Below, in pieces: positions 62,692-64,000 of a stretch of 64,000 nt of DNA. A program made the translations under genes and the position numbers. Origin of the DNA: SZAS-103 sp043747745 (lineage in GTDB: Bacteria > Pseudomonadota > Gammaproteobacteria > Xanthomonadales > Xanthomonadaceae). The notes beneath the pieces were generated by a model, which was not told the DNA's origin, searched no databases, and saw nothing but the letters and a program-made list of their open reading frames with translations. The stretch covers positions 36,669 through 100,668 of the forward strand of contig JAYTOP010000017.1 of the NCBI GenBank assembly GCA_043747745.1, read 5' to 3'. The first letter of the stretch is position 1. Every line of letters starts with the position of its first letter.

Positions 62692-63798
62692 ATGATCCGT
62701 CGCGCACCCAAACGCACCGCGCTGGCGCTGTTGTTGACCGTCGCTGTGGTGATCGCCGTCGTCGCATGGCCATCGTTCGCCGGACGTCGCGGCCCACCGC
62801 AGAATGACATGGCGATCGACGCGGCCACGCGCAAGGCAGTCGTCGATAACCTGATCGCCGACCTCGACATCTACTACGTGTATCCGGACAAGGGCAAACA
62901 GTTCGGCGTCTACCTGCGTTCGCGGCAAGGCAACGGCGCCTACGACTCGGTGACCAGCGCCGAAAATTTCGCCGACATGCTGACCAGCGACCTGAAGTCG
63001 GTCGGCAAGGACGGCCATCTGGAGGTACGTTACGGCGAGGACGGATTTCCGGAACTGGGCAAGGACGGCAAGCCATCGCCCGCAAGCCAGGCCCAGGATC
63101 TGGCCGATGAAAAGCGCCACAACTACGGCGTCGAAACGGTCGGACGCCTGCAATGCAATATCGGCTACCTCGAACTGAAGTCATTTGCCGAGCCCGACCG
63201 GGTGAAGGACCGTTTCGCCGCCGCGATGACCCTCCTCGGCGACACCCGCGCGTTGATCATCGACCTGCGCAGGAACCACGGCGGCGAACCCGAATCCGTC
63301 GCCCTGCTTGCGAGCTACCTGTTCGACACGCGCACCCACCTCAACGACATCTACTACCGCGAGAAAGAGGCCACCACGCGGATGTGGACCAGCGACAGCG
63401 TCGACGGCCCGCGCTACGGCAGCGCACGCAAGGTCTATCTGGTGACGAGTGCTGATACTTTTTCGGCGGGCGAGGACTTCAGCTACGCGCTGAAGAATCT
63501 CAAGCGCGCGACCCTCGTCGGCGAAACCACAGGCGGCGGCGCGCACCCGGGCGAACCGCGACGCTTGGCCGAGCATTTCGCCGCGTTCGTTCCCTCCGGG
63601 CGTTCGATCAGCCCGATCACCCACACCGATTGGGAAGGCGTCGGCGTGTCGCCGGATATCCAGGCGTCGGCAAAGAACGCTCTCGACGTTGCCTACATGC
63701 TGGCATTGAAGGACGCACTGGCCGTCGAGAAGGACCCGAAGATCAAGGAAGCGTTGACTGGGTGCAGTGAAGATGGTGTCAGAGACACTTCTCACTGA
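62692..63798 (+). CDS. S41 family (C-terminal-processing type) serine peptidase
   Basis: 368 residues from ATG 62692 (MIRRAPKRTALALLLTVAV), with AAAGGA nine bases upstream; ATG 62674 is 18 bases earlier. A signal peptide or anchor to about residue 31, an N-terminal helical domain (AVVDNLIADLDIYYVYPDKG), and the S41 core: ALIIDLRRNHGGEP, catalytic Ser in TSADTFSAGEDFSYAL, and LVGETTGGGAHPG. It resembles the IRBP-like S41 subgroup without a PDZ domain. Periplasmic peptide degradation is likely. Confidence 0.88.
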   Translation: MIRRAPKRTALALLLTVAVVIAVVAWPSFAGRRGPPQNDMAIDAATRKAVVDNLIADLDIYYVYPDKGKQFGVYLRSRQGNGAYDSVTSAENFADMLTSDLKSVGKDGHLEVRYGEDGFPELGKDGKPSPASQAQDLADEKRHNYGVETVGRLQCNIGYLELKSFAEPDRVKDRFAAAMTLLGDTRALIIDLRRNHGGEPESVALLASYLFDTRTHLNDIYYREKEATTRMWTSDSVDGPRYGSARKVYLVTSADTFSAGEDFSYALKNLKRATLVGETTGGGAHPGEPRRLAEHFAAFVPSGRSISPITHTDWEGVGVSPDIQASAKNALDVAYMLALKDALAVEKDPKIKEALTGCSEDGVRDTSH

Positions 63799-64000
63799 AA
63801 CACTTTTCATTACCAATTTGCGCAATTGTCTGACCCGGAATTCAAACGCGCATAAGGCGGTTGCGTCGATGAATTGAAGTGAAGCGATGACAGTCAAGCA
63901 GACAGGCGATCCAAATCAGCACAGGCTCCAATCTTCAGTGCGGTCTGAGTGCACATCCCGGCGGCCAAGGGTCGCCTTCGAACGGCAGCTATCTGCCATT

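Overview
The window is high-GC chromosomal DNA from a gammaproteobacterium, most likely of the order Xanthomonadales (Lysobacterales). The best evidence is gene order: recJ, prfB, lysS, then rpfG, rpfC, a convergent rpfF, and rpfB. This is the rpf (DSF quorum-sensing) neighbourhood known from Xanthomonas. Most genes are housekeeping genes that match their families along their full length. Assignments rest on recognising motifs and recalling family sequences; no search was run.

Layout. 1-6.9 kb: the 3' part of recJ, a secreted VIT/VWA protein, prfB with its programmed +1 frameshift, and lysS. 7.1-12.3 kb: the rpf cluster. rpfG, rpfC and rpfF each carry several independent lesions, while the acyl-CoA ligase rpfB is intact. 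12.4-20.3 kb: a D-2-hydroxyglutarate dehydrogenase-like gene divergent from serA, a secreted S9 peptidase, a methyltransferase-like gene, two small conserved genes and folD. 20.4-25.8 kb: guaB, guaA, a GIY-YIG nuclease gene bracketed by inverted REP palindromes and fused in frame to tadA, a DUF2721 gene and orn. 25.8-33.7 kb: a propeller/GGDEF signalling protein, an MscS channel, ppsA and its divergent regulator ppsR, and a DUF1249 gene.

33.7-41.0 kb: tRNA-Ala(GGC) and tRNA-Glu(TTC). The tRNA-Glu gene holds a 6.95-kb integrative element bounded by 50-bp direct repeats. All of its protein genes lie on the minus strand: tyrosine integrase, a coiled-coil-type protein, an AlpA-like HTH protein, a two-gene primase module, three conserved element genes and a tail-anchored cargo protein. 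A candidate plus-strand antisense RNA overlaps the primase start. No capsid or packaging gene was recognised, so it resembles a P4-like satellite or small genomic island.

41.1-55.8 kb: an ABC transporter whose permease is fused to a CPBP protease, then a sugar-phosphate cluster (zwf, HAD, tal, pgi, pgm) with overlapping or abutting genes, then pgl and gnd on the other strand, a broken arsB-like gene and a glucoamylase/GH144-type gene. 55.8-59.8 kb: a copper block (CopA-type ATPase, cupredoxin, Met-rich periplasmic protein). 59.8-64 kb: sparsely coded DNA with an FNR/Anr-type palindrome, a lipoprotein-like gene, a matrixin-type metalloprotease with an altered zinc motif, a MarR regulator with a probable leaderless promoter, and an S41 peptidase.

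The observations I rate highest are the multi-lesion decay of the DSF system next to an intact rpfB, the REP-bracketed GIY-YIG gene fused to the essential tadA through REP-encoded linker peptides, and the tRNA-Glu element with its putative antisense RNA.
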